From: an uncultured Bacteriovoracaceae bacterium
GTDB lineage: Bacteria; Bdellovibrionota; Bacteriovoracia; Bacteriovoracales; Bacteriovoracaceae
NCBI GenBank assembly: GCA_937952395.1
Contig: CALFYV010000090.1
Span: 124,001-188,000 of the forward strand
Reading direction: 5' to 3'
DNA: 64,000 nt
Part shown: piece after piece, positions 57,491-64,000 of the stretch
Position numbering within the stretch: position 1 is the stretch's first letter
How the letters are laid out: every line of letters starts with the position of its first letter
The notes under the pieces: generated by a model
What the model was told of the DNA's origin: nothing
The model's input: only the letters and a program-made list of their open reading frames with translations
The model's database searches: none
Position numbers and translations under genes: made by a program

Positions 57491-57778
57491 ATGAATAAAA
57501 TAAAGCAAGTTAAACCTCTAGGAAACCAAGTATTGGTAGAAAGATTAAAGAACTCTGATGTTCATACTTCTTCTATCCTGTCGGTAAATTCTGATGAATA
57601 TTCTAATCAGGCAATTGTATTAGACCTCGGACCAATGGTTCCTGAAAAATACGGATTAGAAGTGGGCCAGCGAGTCGTATTGCAGGGAAATTATGTCCCC
57701 TTTGCCTTGGAAGATGATCATCGTGAGAAGAACTTAGTTTTGCCTGATATGATTAAAGCCGTATTAATTGAATATTAA
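57491..57778 (+). CDS. GroES-like co-chaperonin
   Basis: 95 aa. [45 protein letters not shown]: GroES beta-barrel with a mobile loop region ([15 protein letters not shown]) that contacts GroEL. Plays the role of T4 gp31 or RB49 CocO, helping host GroEL fold phage head protein. AAGGA 6 nt before the ATG. Directly followed by dnaJ. Confidence 0.78.
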   Translation: MNKIKQVKPLGNQVLVERLKNSDVHTSSILSVNSDEYSNQAIVLDLGPMVPEKYGLEVGQRVVLQGNYVPFALEDDHREKNLVLPDMIKAVLIEY

Positions 57779-58800
57779 TGAATTACTATGAAATCTTGGG
57801 GGTCAGCAAAGAAGCAACCCCTGAAGAAATAAATAAAGCTTATAGATCATTAGCTCGCAAATACCATCCAGATGTAAATAAAGAGCCTGATGCTGTTGAT
57901 AAATTCAAAGCAGTATCGGAAGCTTATGAAGTTTTAAGCGATGCTGATAAGCGATCTAAATATGACAATCCTCCTGTATTTGGCGGGATGGACGATATTT
58001 TTGCGCAAATGTTTGGCCGACGACCTTCGCATCCTCGCCCTCATCCAACTAATTTAGATGTTAAAATTAGAATGGAATTAGATTTTATTGAGGCTGCCAA
58101 AGGTTGTGATAAAACTGTCAATGTTCCAATTAAAGAACTGTGTAGTAAATGTAATGCTGTTGGTTGGCTCAAGGTTGAAAAATGTTCGGTCTGCAATGGT
58201 CTTGGCCAAATAACACAGCAAGATAGTATTTGGTCGATTCAAATGGATTGTTATGCATGTAAAGGCAGTGGCAACGCTTATAAAGAAAAATGTCCAGACT
58301 GTGAAAAAGGTTTTATCTTCAAAGAAGAAGAAACTATTTCGATACATGTGCCCAAGGCTATAGATTCCGGTGCTACTTTCAAAATAGATGGCAAGGGAGA
58401 ATACGGCAGGAGCGGCCAGAGAGGTAATTTATATGTAACTGTATTGGTTAAACCTCATTGGATTTTTAAGAGATCACGACATAGTTTAACTTTATATTGT
58501 GAAGTTCCTGTTTCTTATTCTACGTTGGCTGTGGGAGGCGAAATAGAGGTTCCAGGTATAGATTCTATTTTGAAGGCAAAAGTGCCTGCTGGCACCCAAA
58601 TTGGTGGTAAGTTGCTTTTAAAAGGACAAGGGTTGGTTAATGAAAATGGTAAAAAAGGAGATTTAATTGTTATATTAAATTCGTTTATTCCTAAAAAAAT
58701 ACCCAAAGAATATGCTGATAAATTAAAAGAGCTAGCTGAGTTCGAAGAAAAATATCCACTTAAACAAGTAAAAGAATTCAAGTCTAAGTTGGCTATATAA
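57778..58800 (+). CDS. dnaJ: DnaJ co-chaperone
   Basis: 340 aa. J domain with YHPDVNKEP (HPD), four zinc motifs ([32 protein letters not shown]) and the C-terminal substrate-binding part ([35 protein letters not shown]). The Gly/Phe linker is very short. Would recruit host DnaK for phage protein folding or replication-complex remodelling. One-base overlap with the GroES-like gene. Confidence 0.92.
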   Translation: MNYYEILGVSKEATPEEINKAYRSLARKYHPDVNKEPDAVDKFKAVSEAYEVLSDADKRSKYDNPPVFGGMDDIFAQMFGRRPSHPRPHPTNLDVKIRMELDFIEAAKGCDKTVNVPIKELCSKCNAVGWLKVEKCSVCNGLGQITQQDSIWSIQMDCYACKGSGNAYKEKCPDCEKGFIFKEEETISIHVPKAIDSGATFKIDGKGEYGRSGQRGNLYVTVLVKPHWIFKRSRHSLTLYCEVPVSYSTLAVGGEIEVPGIDSILKAKVPAGTQIGGKLLLKGQGLVNENGKKGDLIVILNSFIPKKIPKEYADKLKELAEFEEKYPLKQVKEFKSKLAI

Positions 58801-58824
58801 TTAGACAAAGAAGTGAGGAGTCTT

Positions 58825-59112
58825 ATGAATTTGGAAAAAAACTTATTACCTATTATTATTGCTTTTGGGGTTATTTTAGGCTTAATGTATTTTGGTGGAA
58901 ACTGGGTTGTTGATAAAACCTGTGATCGAGTTATCGAAAAAATGCAAAGAGACTACACTCCAGGTCCATATCAGCCAGGATTCGACCCAGATAAAGTAAA
59001 TGTGGATCAGTTCAGACAGGGGCCACCACAATTCCAGTCAAATTTTCAAACCCCTCCAGAGCTAGGGACTCCTGAAGATTGGAATCGTCTTTGGGAAAGC
59101 CAAAGACGTTAA
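58825..59112 (+). CDS. membrane-anchored Pro-rich protein
   Basis: 95 aa. ATG 58825 with GAGGAG upstream. One N-terminal membrane helix (LLPIIIAFGVILGLMYFGG), then a Pro/Gln-rich periplasmic or cytoplasmic tail (YTPGPYQPGFDPDKV; GPPQFQSNFQTPPELGTP). Stop shares TTAA with the convergent gene. Confidence 0.6.
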   Translation: MNLEKNLLPIIIAFGVILGLMYFGGNWVVDKTCDRVIEKMQRDYTPGPYQPGFDPDKVNVDQFRQGPPQFQSNFQTPPELGTPEDWNRLWESQRR

Positions 59113-59495
59113 TGGCATAAAATGCTATTAACCTGAGAAAGGTTGTTAGATTTATCACCTGGATTTCTTTGAAATGTAACTGTTAATCTCTTTCCAGGTG
59201 CTGGTTCTGGACCGCTAATTCTTTTATATTCTCCCCATGTTAAAAAGAGTTTGGTTCCATCAGCTAAAGATATTGTAATAGGATTCTTATTTTTTTCTAT
59301 TTTTCTTATTTCAGATGTAACTGTTACGGACGGCAGTAATACATCAAGGCTGGCCAGAAATGGTGGTCGGCCATCGAATTTTGGCGGTGCTTCTGTGCCC
59401 GACCAATCACTAGGCAGCCGAATAGTTGTGGCTCTATCATTATGATAGCCAACAGTATTTTGCTCTAAATATTCTTTAAACTTTAATGTAAACAT
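59109..59495 (-). CDS. probable virion protein with FKEYLE tag
   Basis: 128 aa from ATG 59495 (minus strand). MFTLKFKEYLEQNTVG matches the N-terminal tag family. The rest is beta-rich (PPFLASLDVLLPSVTVTSEI; ITISLADGTKLFLTWGEYK). TAAATAATA lies just before the ATG without a Shine-Dalgarno. Confidence 0.55.
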   Translation of the reverse strand: MFTLKFKEYLEQNTVGYHNDRATTIRLPSDWSGTEAPPKFDGRPPFLASLDVLLPSVTVTSEIRKIEKNKNPITISLADGTKLFLTWGEYKRISGPEPAPGKRLTVTFQRNPGDKSNNLSQVNSILCH

Positions 59496-59518
59496 ACTCT
59501 TATTATTTAGGAGAGACA

Positions 59519-59890
59519 ATGACAGAAAAACCTCACTTTAACTACCAAGCAGATATAAAAATAAAAACAGATCAGTCTAAAGATGACAATTTCGAAAGAA
59601 TATCGAGAATGTATAGCCTCCAGCCGGTAGAGGTTGAATGGGAAACCAAGGATCAAAAAGTATGTTCTGATGTATTTTTCCTAAATTTTTATCAAGAAAA
59701 AGTTTATGACAAGCATTTAAATCCCGCCGAAGGTGCTTTGGGTGAAGGCGTTTTAAAGATATTGCATGAAAAGAAAAATGAAATGCAGACTCCTTTAATG
59801 CCAGAGGGATTGGTTAGAGAAGTTTTAAACAAAAAGAAACAAATTATTGAAGATAAACCCGATGCCGGAGAAGATCAATTTACGACTTAG
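59519..59890 (+). CDS. unknown protein
   Basis: 123 aa, AGGAGA ribosome site. Charged (IKIKTDQSKDDNFERI), with LQPVEVEWETKDQKVCSDVF in the middle. No family recognised. Confidence 0.55.
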   Translation: MTEKPHFNYQADIKIKTDQSKDDNFERISRMYSLQPVEVEWETKDQKVCSDVFFLNFYQEKVYDKHLNPAEGALGEGVLKILHEKKNEMQTPLMPEGLVREVLNKKKQIIEDKPDAGEDQFTT

Positions 59891-60101
59891 TTTAGGTAAA
59901 AATCAAAAAAAGAAGCCTGAAAATTTCATTTCTTTAAGCCAAGCTATCAATAAAATTAAGGGTAAAAACTACCCAGCAGAAATAGAAGAAGCCTTGATTA
60001 AAAAAATGTCACGGCAACCCTCTAATACTTTTGAGAAGTTTTTAAAAAACATTAACACTCACATAGGTAAAATCAAAGATGGAAAAGACAAAAAAACTTA
60101 A
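59862..60101 (+). CDS. small basic unknown protein
   Basis: 79 aa from ATG 59862 (MPEKINLRLSLGKNQKKK start), overlapping the previous gene by 29 nt. Helical Lys-rich; function unknown. Confidence 0.5.
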   Translation: MPEKINLRLSLGKNQKKKPENFISLSQAINKIKGKNYPAEIEEALIKKMSRQPSNTFEKFLKNINTHIGKIKDGKDKKT

Positions 60102-60549
60102 ACGAGGCAAAGTGTCACTTCAAAACAAAAAATCCCCTGCTGCCAATTACTCTAAGCCTGAATTGTATACGGTGGCCACAGAGATCAAAGCCGAGAATGA
60201 GGATTTTTTACCCACAAACATTGGTGATTACGCATTAGTTAAGGCCAATATATCAGATAGTGATGATTCTTTAGCTGGGTTGAAAAAAAGATTAAATCAT
60301 CGTGCAACCTATGTCGTGGATTGTGGTTTTACCATGAAATTGCCTGCTGGATATAAAGTAAGAGCAGAAGCCAGTAAAAAATGGGCTCAACGAGGTTTGT
60401 TTGTAGCTAATTCTTATTTAGAAGAAGATCAGTTGAAATTAGTGGTGATTAATATTGGGCATGAAACGCCTATGTTAATTGAACATAAAGATTCTGTGGC
60501 CCAAATTTGGGTTGAGCCTGTATACCTTTTTGATTGGAAGTTGAAATGA
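60079..60549 (+). CDS. dUTPase-fold protein
   Basis: 156 aa. YVVDCGFTMKLPAGYKVRAEA, KWAQRGLFVANSY, LKLVVINIGHETPMLIEHKD followed by SVAQIWVEPVY follow the dUTPase/dCTP deaminase jelly-roll order (D-x-G-x-x-x-x-L-P-x-G-Y; G-D-x-I-A-Q). The usual catalytic motif 3 (Y-R/K-G-E/D) is not obvious, so activity is uncertain; it may be a degenerate dUTPase or regulator. Basic N-terminal 30 residues. Confidence 0.65.
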   Translation: MEKTKKLKRGKVSLQNKKSPAANYSKPELYTVATEIKAENEDFLPTNIGDYALVKANISDSDDSLAGLKKRLNHRATYVVDCGFTMKLPAGYKVRAEASKKWAQRGLFVANSYLEEDQLKLVVINIGHETPMLIEHKDSVAQIWVEPVYLFDWKLK

Positions 60550-60767
60550 AAGATAATTTTTATTTTATAGTTGAGTCAGCTAGAGAATATCATACAAAGG
60601 AAATGTCTCAAATATGTGCTGATGTTCAAAGAGTTTTAGATAATTATGGAATTAAACTTAGAGGATATTCATCTAGCTGTGTTGATCTATTAACATTAAG
60701 CCCTATGAAATCCGCCCCAGATTGGCAGAAGAGTGCCGATCATCTTAGCAAAGGAAGTTCAAGATGA
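60546..60767 (+). CDS. small unknown protein
   Basis: 73 aa, ATGA overlaps both sides. FYFIVESAREYHTKEMSQIC then a helix and SSCVDLLTLSPM. Function unknown. Confidence 0.5.
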   Translation: MKDNFYFIVESAREYHTKEMSQICADVQRVLDNYGIKLRGYSSSCVDLLTLSPMKSAPDWQKSADHLSKGSSR

Positions 60768-61000
60768 CAATTTTTGTTGTATTTACAGTTGCGAGAATGA
60801 TAGACGGCGAGTACGTGTTCGTGAAATCCGAGCGAGCCTTTAAAACCAAAGAAAAAGCAGATGAGTTGCTGCACGTTTTAAAAGCCCAATATGTTAAAGA
60901 TGGCAAAGCAGTTCCCATTAATATGCAGACAGAACATGGGGAAGTGTCCTGTCTTTGTGAAATAGGCGCCGCTGAAGTTGAACTAGAAGATAAGGAGTAA
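60764..61000 (+). CDS. small alpha/beta protein, relative of 2477 and 3459
   Basis: 78 aa. IFVVFTVARMIDGEYVFVKS, ERAFKTKEKADELLHVLKA and AAEVELEDKE follow the same strand-strand-helix-strand order as the genes at 2477 and 3459. Slightly more GC-rich in codons. Function unknown. Confidence 0.5.
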   Translation: MTIFVVFTVARMIDGEYVFVKSERAFKTKEKADELLHVLKAQYVKDGKAVPINMQTEHGEVSCLCEIGAAEVELEDKE

Positions 61001-61001
61001 A

Positions 61002-61748
61002 ATGGCAAAATTAGAAGCACATAATCCACTTGAAGGCGACCGTCCTGATTTAAGTTTTGATTTACATGACGGAACGGATGAACAAGTTTCAATTATTGTT
61101 GTTCATAAAGATAAACCGGCTCATTTGAATATTTGTTTACAATCTATTGCCGTAACCAGTTTTAACAATAATTATGAATTAATTGTAGTTGACAACGCTT
61201 CAGAAGCAGAAAGCCAAGATTTTCTTGATGATGTTGAGGGCGAAGTCAAAGTCATTAGAAATGAAAAGAATCTATATTGGTCAGAAGCTGCAAACAAGGG
61301 AGCAGAGGCCGCAGATAAAAAATCTAAATATTTAGTTTTTATGCACTGTGATGTGGTAATTCTCAATCCTTCTTGGCTTGATTTATTGGTAAATGTATCA
61401 GAATCTCAGAAATCGGGCTTAGTCGGAGTAGAGATGCAGAGTTATTTTCTGCAACAGAAGAAAGTAGATTTTATTCGTGATTGGTTAATCATGTTCACGA
61501 GAGAATGTTGGAATGATGTTGGTCCATGGCCAAATAAGTTGCCTTTAATTGGATCGTCATTTTTAACTACAATTAAAGCACAACATCATGGTTACAAGCC
61601 TCAAGTGATGAAAAATCAGATTGCTCACCACTACAAGATATTCAGCATTGATATTAATGAATATGAAAGATTCACAGAGCAGGCAATGGTCACTATTCCA
61701 CAAATGCTCAGAGATTTTCAAAGCGAATCAGTAAAGCCAGTTATATAG
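61002..61748 (+). CDS. family 2 glycosyltransferase
   Basis: 248 aa. QVSIIVVHKDKPAHLNICLQ, YELIVVDNASEAESQDF, then NKGAEAADKKSKYLVFMHCD (nucleotide-sugar site, C-D-V in place of D-x-D). GT-A fold. C-terminus binds acceptor. It could glycosylate DNA bases, LPS or a virion protein. Overlaps the convergent map gene by 8 nt. Confidence 0.82.
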   Translation: MAKLEAHNPLEGDRPDLSFDLHDGTDEQVSIIVVHKDKPAHLNICLQSIAVTSFNNNYELIVVDNASEAESQDFLDDVEGEVKVIRNEKNLYWSEAANKGAEAADKKSKYLVFMHCDVVILNPSWLDLLVNVSESQKSGLVGVEMQSYFLQQKKVDFIRDWLIMFTRECWNDVGPWPNKLPLIGSSFLTTIKAQHHGYKPQVMKNQIAHHYKIFSIDINEYERFTEQAMVTIPQMLRDFQSESVKPVI

Positions 61749-62493
61749 TTAAAATTTCATGGCCGGAATCAGTAACCAAAATTGTATGTTCATATTGGGC
61801 TGATAGTCCACCATCTCTGGTAACAGCGGTCCAATTATCTTCAAGAATTAACACTTGTTTTGTTCGCTCGTTAATCATTGGCTCGATAGTGAAAACCATT
61901 CCAGGCAATAATTCGGAGCCAGTGCCTTTTTTCCCACAGTGATTTATTGAAGGTGGTTCGTGGAATTCAATTCCTACGCCATGGCCACAAAATACTTCTA
62001 CTACGCCACATCTGAAAGAGTGAGCGTGTTGCGAGATAGCAGCACCGATATCGCCTATTCTACCTCCTGGAATAACTGCTGCTATTCCTTTATCTAAACA
62101 TTCTTGTGCCACTCTTAGAATTCTTTTAGCTTTGTTGGATATTTCTCCAATTTCATACATTTTACATGTATCACCATAATAGCCATCTAAAATGGTAGTG
62201 ACATCTATATTTAGTACATCACCTTCTTGAAGCACAGTATTTTCAGAAGGAATTCCGTGACAAATAACCTCATTAATTGAGGTGCAAATTGATTTAGGAA
62301 ATCCTTTATATCCTAGGCAGGCTGGAATAGCATTATGATCTCTAATAAATTTATCAGCTTTTTGATTGATTAATTCGGTAGAGTTTCCAGGAACTGCAAA
62401 TTGTTCAAGGTATCTTAGAGTTTTCGCTGCTAATTTGCAGCTTTTCTTAATACCTTCAATTTGTTCAGGTGTTTTTAAGATGATATTTTGCAT
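61741..62493 (-). CDS. map: methionine aminopeptidase type I
   Basis: 250 aa. Metal ligands in order: LNIDVTTILDGYYGDT (two Asp), FCGHGVGIEFHEPP (His), MVFTIEPMI (Glu), QYEHTILV (Glu). His of ICHGIPS is the substrate His. Length equals the bacterial enzyme. Cuts the first Met after deformylation; partner of def at 48505. Confidence 0.93.
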   Translation of the reverse strand: MQNIILKTPEQIEGIKKSCKLAAKTLRYLEQFAVPGNSTELINQKADKFIRDHNAIPACLGYKGFPKSICTSINEVICHGIPSENTVLQEGDVLNIDVTTILDGYYGDTCKMYEIGEISNKAKRILRVAQECLDKGIAAVIPGGRIGDIGAAISQHAHSFRCGVVEVFCGHGVGIEFHEPPSINHCGKKGTGSELLPGMVFTIEPMINERTKQVLILEDNWTAVTRDGGLSAQYEHTILVTDSGHEILTI

Positions 62494-62807
62494 ATCTTAA
62501 ATATTTCTTTGTTGAGGGAAACTTGAAAGCCTTCAGGCTCTCGTTGTAAGAATTGGCCAATTAAATAGAATTCTCCACTATCAATAAAAGAGTTGTGGCG
62601 AAATGGAGTCATGGAATAGTATTCCGCCTCTTTTTGGTCTCTCCATGTTACTTTTATTGTGCCGTCATTAAGACCAATAGAGTGTATAAATCTTTTTTTT
62701 GGTCCTTTGGGCAAACGACTTGCGGTTGAAAAATTGATTGTGGTTGTTACTGGATTTTTTGGAGGGCTTATTGTTTTTGGATTAAACAACCATTTAAATA
62801 ATCCCAT
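62475..62807 (-). CDS. unknown protein
   Basis: 110 aa. MGLFKWLFNPKTISPP start, then SIGLNDGTIKVTWRDQKEAE, a small beta sheet, possibly KTSC-like (Y-x-x-x-P of YYSMTPF). Overlaps map by 19 nt and the ligase gene by one base, so the three minus-strand genes form an operon. Confidence 0.5.
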   Translation of the reverse strand: MGLFKWLFNPKTISPPKNPVTTTINFSTASRLPKGPKKRFIHSIGLNDGTIKVTWRDQKEAEYYSMTPFRHNSFIDSGEFYLIGQFLQREPEGFQVSLNKEIFKICKISS

Positions 62808-64000
62808 TATATTTCTCCCATATCTTCATCATCATCCTCGTCATGTAGTCCGATCATATCAATAAGTCTTTTAGGACTTCCTGCATTATTTCCTGCGCCT
62901 AATGCAATTGTTTTTAAATGTTGATCTATGGTATTAGTAAGTTCCTCACGATCTTTTATTTGATGATATTTCATAACCATGTTTCTTGTAAATTTATCAT
63001 CTGGATTATCTGGACCCATTACATTTTGTGCTAAAAGTTTGCGAGATTGAACAAAGTCAGTATTTCCCCATTTTAAGATAGAGTTAACGACTTTTTCTAA
63101 ATAGTTGCTGTAAGCTGTTTTGATGTCTTGAACTAATTCTTTTGCATGAGGAAAATAAGCCACTACTTCGTCTTCTTCGCCTTCTAAAACACGAGGAACT
63201 AATTTTTTGTAATTTAACCCAGATAACAAATGATGTTTGCGTACGTATTCTGGGTCTTTGACTTTGACTCTTTTTCCTGTTTTTTTATCTCTAAATATAA
63301 AGCCTTCGAAATCAGGAATTTCCTTGGCCATATCATTAAACATTTTTTCAATTTCATTGTGATATTTAATTGCATCCCATCGTCGTGCTCGTTTTGAGCC
63401 AATCCGAGTAGCAGTTTCATCTAGTTGATCTTCTGTAAGCTCTCTATGTGTGGAGACGTTTCTGCCGCCCAATAAATAGAGTCCATATTGATCAGGATTA
63501 TATTTTGTGAGAACGTGAGATACTTCATGTAGAAATTCAAACATGTAAGTATAATTTAAATCTTCATCAGAAAAACGTAGTTGATCTACAAAGTTTTTGA
63601 TTTCGGGTAAAAATCTGGCTTCTTTTCCTTTGAATGTGGTAACTTTTCTTTCCATATCATCTTTATGAGTTGACATCATTTTCCGAGTATGGAATTCTGG
63701 TCGATTTGGGTCATTGTGCGGGAAGAAAAGACCCACGAATGTACCGTCTAATTTTTCTAACATTTCTGCATTAGAAAAATCTACAGGGTCTGCCTCTTTT
63801 TCTTGTTTGTTGTAGAAACGAATAAAAGGAAAACTTTTAATTAATGTAAGAGGATCGCCACCAAAGTTTGACGATGGTTTTGCTACAACCAATCCTCTGA
63901 CCAAGCGATTAAATTCATTTCTTCCTCCGGGCTTGTAATTTAAAATCCAATATGAACCTTTATCGCCCCACAAGATTTCTTGTTGGTTAAGCCAATTCTT
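62807..64000 (-). CDS. RNA ligase (nucleotidyltransferase), 5' end outside window
   Basis: At least 397 aa; the frame stays open to base 64000 (first residues KNWLNQQEILWG), so the start is missing. Motif I EKLDGTFVGL (Lys to be adenylated), motif III-like YTYMFEFLHE, motif IV FEGFIFRD, motif V KRVKVKDPEYV. The upstream VRGLVVAKPSS and SFPFIRFYNKQE are typical of T4 Rnl1-like ligases, which repair tRNA cut by host anticodon nucleases. Acidic tail (HDEDDDEDMGEI). Confidence 0.82.
   Translation of the reverse strand, partial: KNWLNQQEILWGDKGSYWILNYKPGGRNEFNRLVRGLVVAKPSSNFGGDPLTLIKSFPFIRFYNKQEKEADPVDFSNAEMLEKLDGTFVGLFFPHNDPNRPEFHTRKMMSTHKDDMERKVTTFKGKEARFLPEIKNFVDQLRFSDEDLNYTYMFEFLHEVSHVLTKYNPDQYGLYLLGGRNVSTHRELTEDQLDETATRIGSKRARRWDAIKYHNEIEKMFNDMAKEIPDFEGFIFRDKKTGKRVKVKDPEYVRKHHLLSGLNYKKLVPRVLEGEEDEVVAYFPHAKELVQDIKTAYSNYLEKVVNSILKWGNTDFVQSRKLLAQNVMGPDNPDDKFTRNMVMKYHQIKDREELTNTIDQHLKTIALGAGNNAGSPKRLIDMIGLHDEDDDEDMGEI

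Noticed and set aside
1..64000. CRISPR array or insertion sequence
   Set aside because: No regularly spaced repeats and no transposase-type gene with terminal inverted repeats were seen; the only mobile-type genes are HNH/homing-like.

Overview
The window is a continuous stretch of a large tailed-phage (jumbo-phage type) genome. The evidence is an AT-rich sequence packed with short, mostly same-strand genes that overlap by ATGA or TAATG, many small unknown genes, and phage versions of replication and nucleotide enzymes: thymidylate synthase, DHFR, deoxycytidylate deaminases, MazG-like, dUTPase-like, both subunits of a type II topoisomerase, a DNA polymerase III alpha in two pieces, RNA ligase, and a gp4-like head-completion nuclease. 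No terminase, major capsid protein or tail sheath is visible, so this is an early/middle metabolic region with scattered small virion-like genes. Lipoproteins, heptose enzymes and LPS-type glycosyltransferases suggest a Gram-negative host; that is inference.

Layout. 1-5.6 kb: cupin, deaminase, small paralogues sharing an SN[YH]WL start, MazG, a class II aminoacyl-tRNA-synthetase-like protein, then a minus-strand nuclease. 5.8-13.5 kb: DNA methyltransferase and a nucleotide operon (thyA, DHFR, deoxyribosyltransferase-like, DEDDh exonuclease, GMP reductase), then an HldE-like heptose enzyme and a minus-strand cysteine-rich lipoprotein. 13.5-15.7 kb: HNH nuclease and small virion-like genes. 15.8-23 kb: a PrkA kinase / YeaH / SpoVR set interrupted by a homing-endonuclease-like gene. 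23-26.8 kb: ClpP-like protease, the N-terminal half of DnaE, a tyrosine phosphatase. 27-29 kb: acidic virion-like protein and PspC on the minus strand, then a complete tmRNA with its own promoter and terminators. 29-36 kb: M14 peptidase, GyrB, GyrA, AAA+ ATPase. 37-41 kb: C-terminal half of DnaE and a tandem gene duplication. 42-49 kb: DHH phosphoesterase, a GC-richer patch, DUF4326 and NADAR, two GT-B-like proteins, ribosomal protein bS21, peptide deformylase. 49.3-59 kb: spanin-like lipoprotein, second deaminase, a virion-like protein, a pyruvate-decarboxylase-like enzyme, IF-3, an A-type Fe-S carrier, GroES-like and DnaJ. 59-64 kb: dUTPase-like, GT2 glycosyltransferase, methionine aminopeptidase, RNA ligase (cut by the right edge).

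How it fits together. Three programmes stand out: nucleotide-pool and replication takeover; translation and protein-maturation takeover (tmRNA, bS21, IF-3, deformylase, methionine aminopeptidase, GroES/DnaJ, ClpP, synthetase-like protein); and host signalling or metabolism (PrkA/YeaH/SpoVR, phosphatase, TPP decarboxylase, Fe-S carrier, NADAR).

The most striking observation is at 24894-24972. The missing first PHP motif of the DnaE N-terminal half lies upstream of its first ATG, in the same frame, behind a GTG start with a good ribosome site, but is interrupted by CTT-TAG-CTA. A six-base ribosomal hop from CTT to CTA would restore exactly the family motif, and a perfect 12-bp hairpin spans the start codon and the take-off codon.
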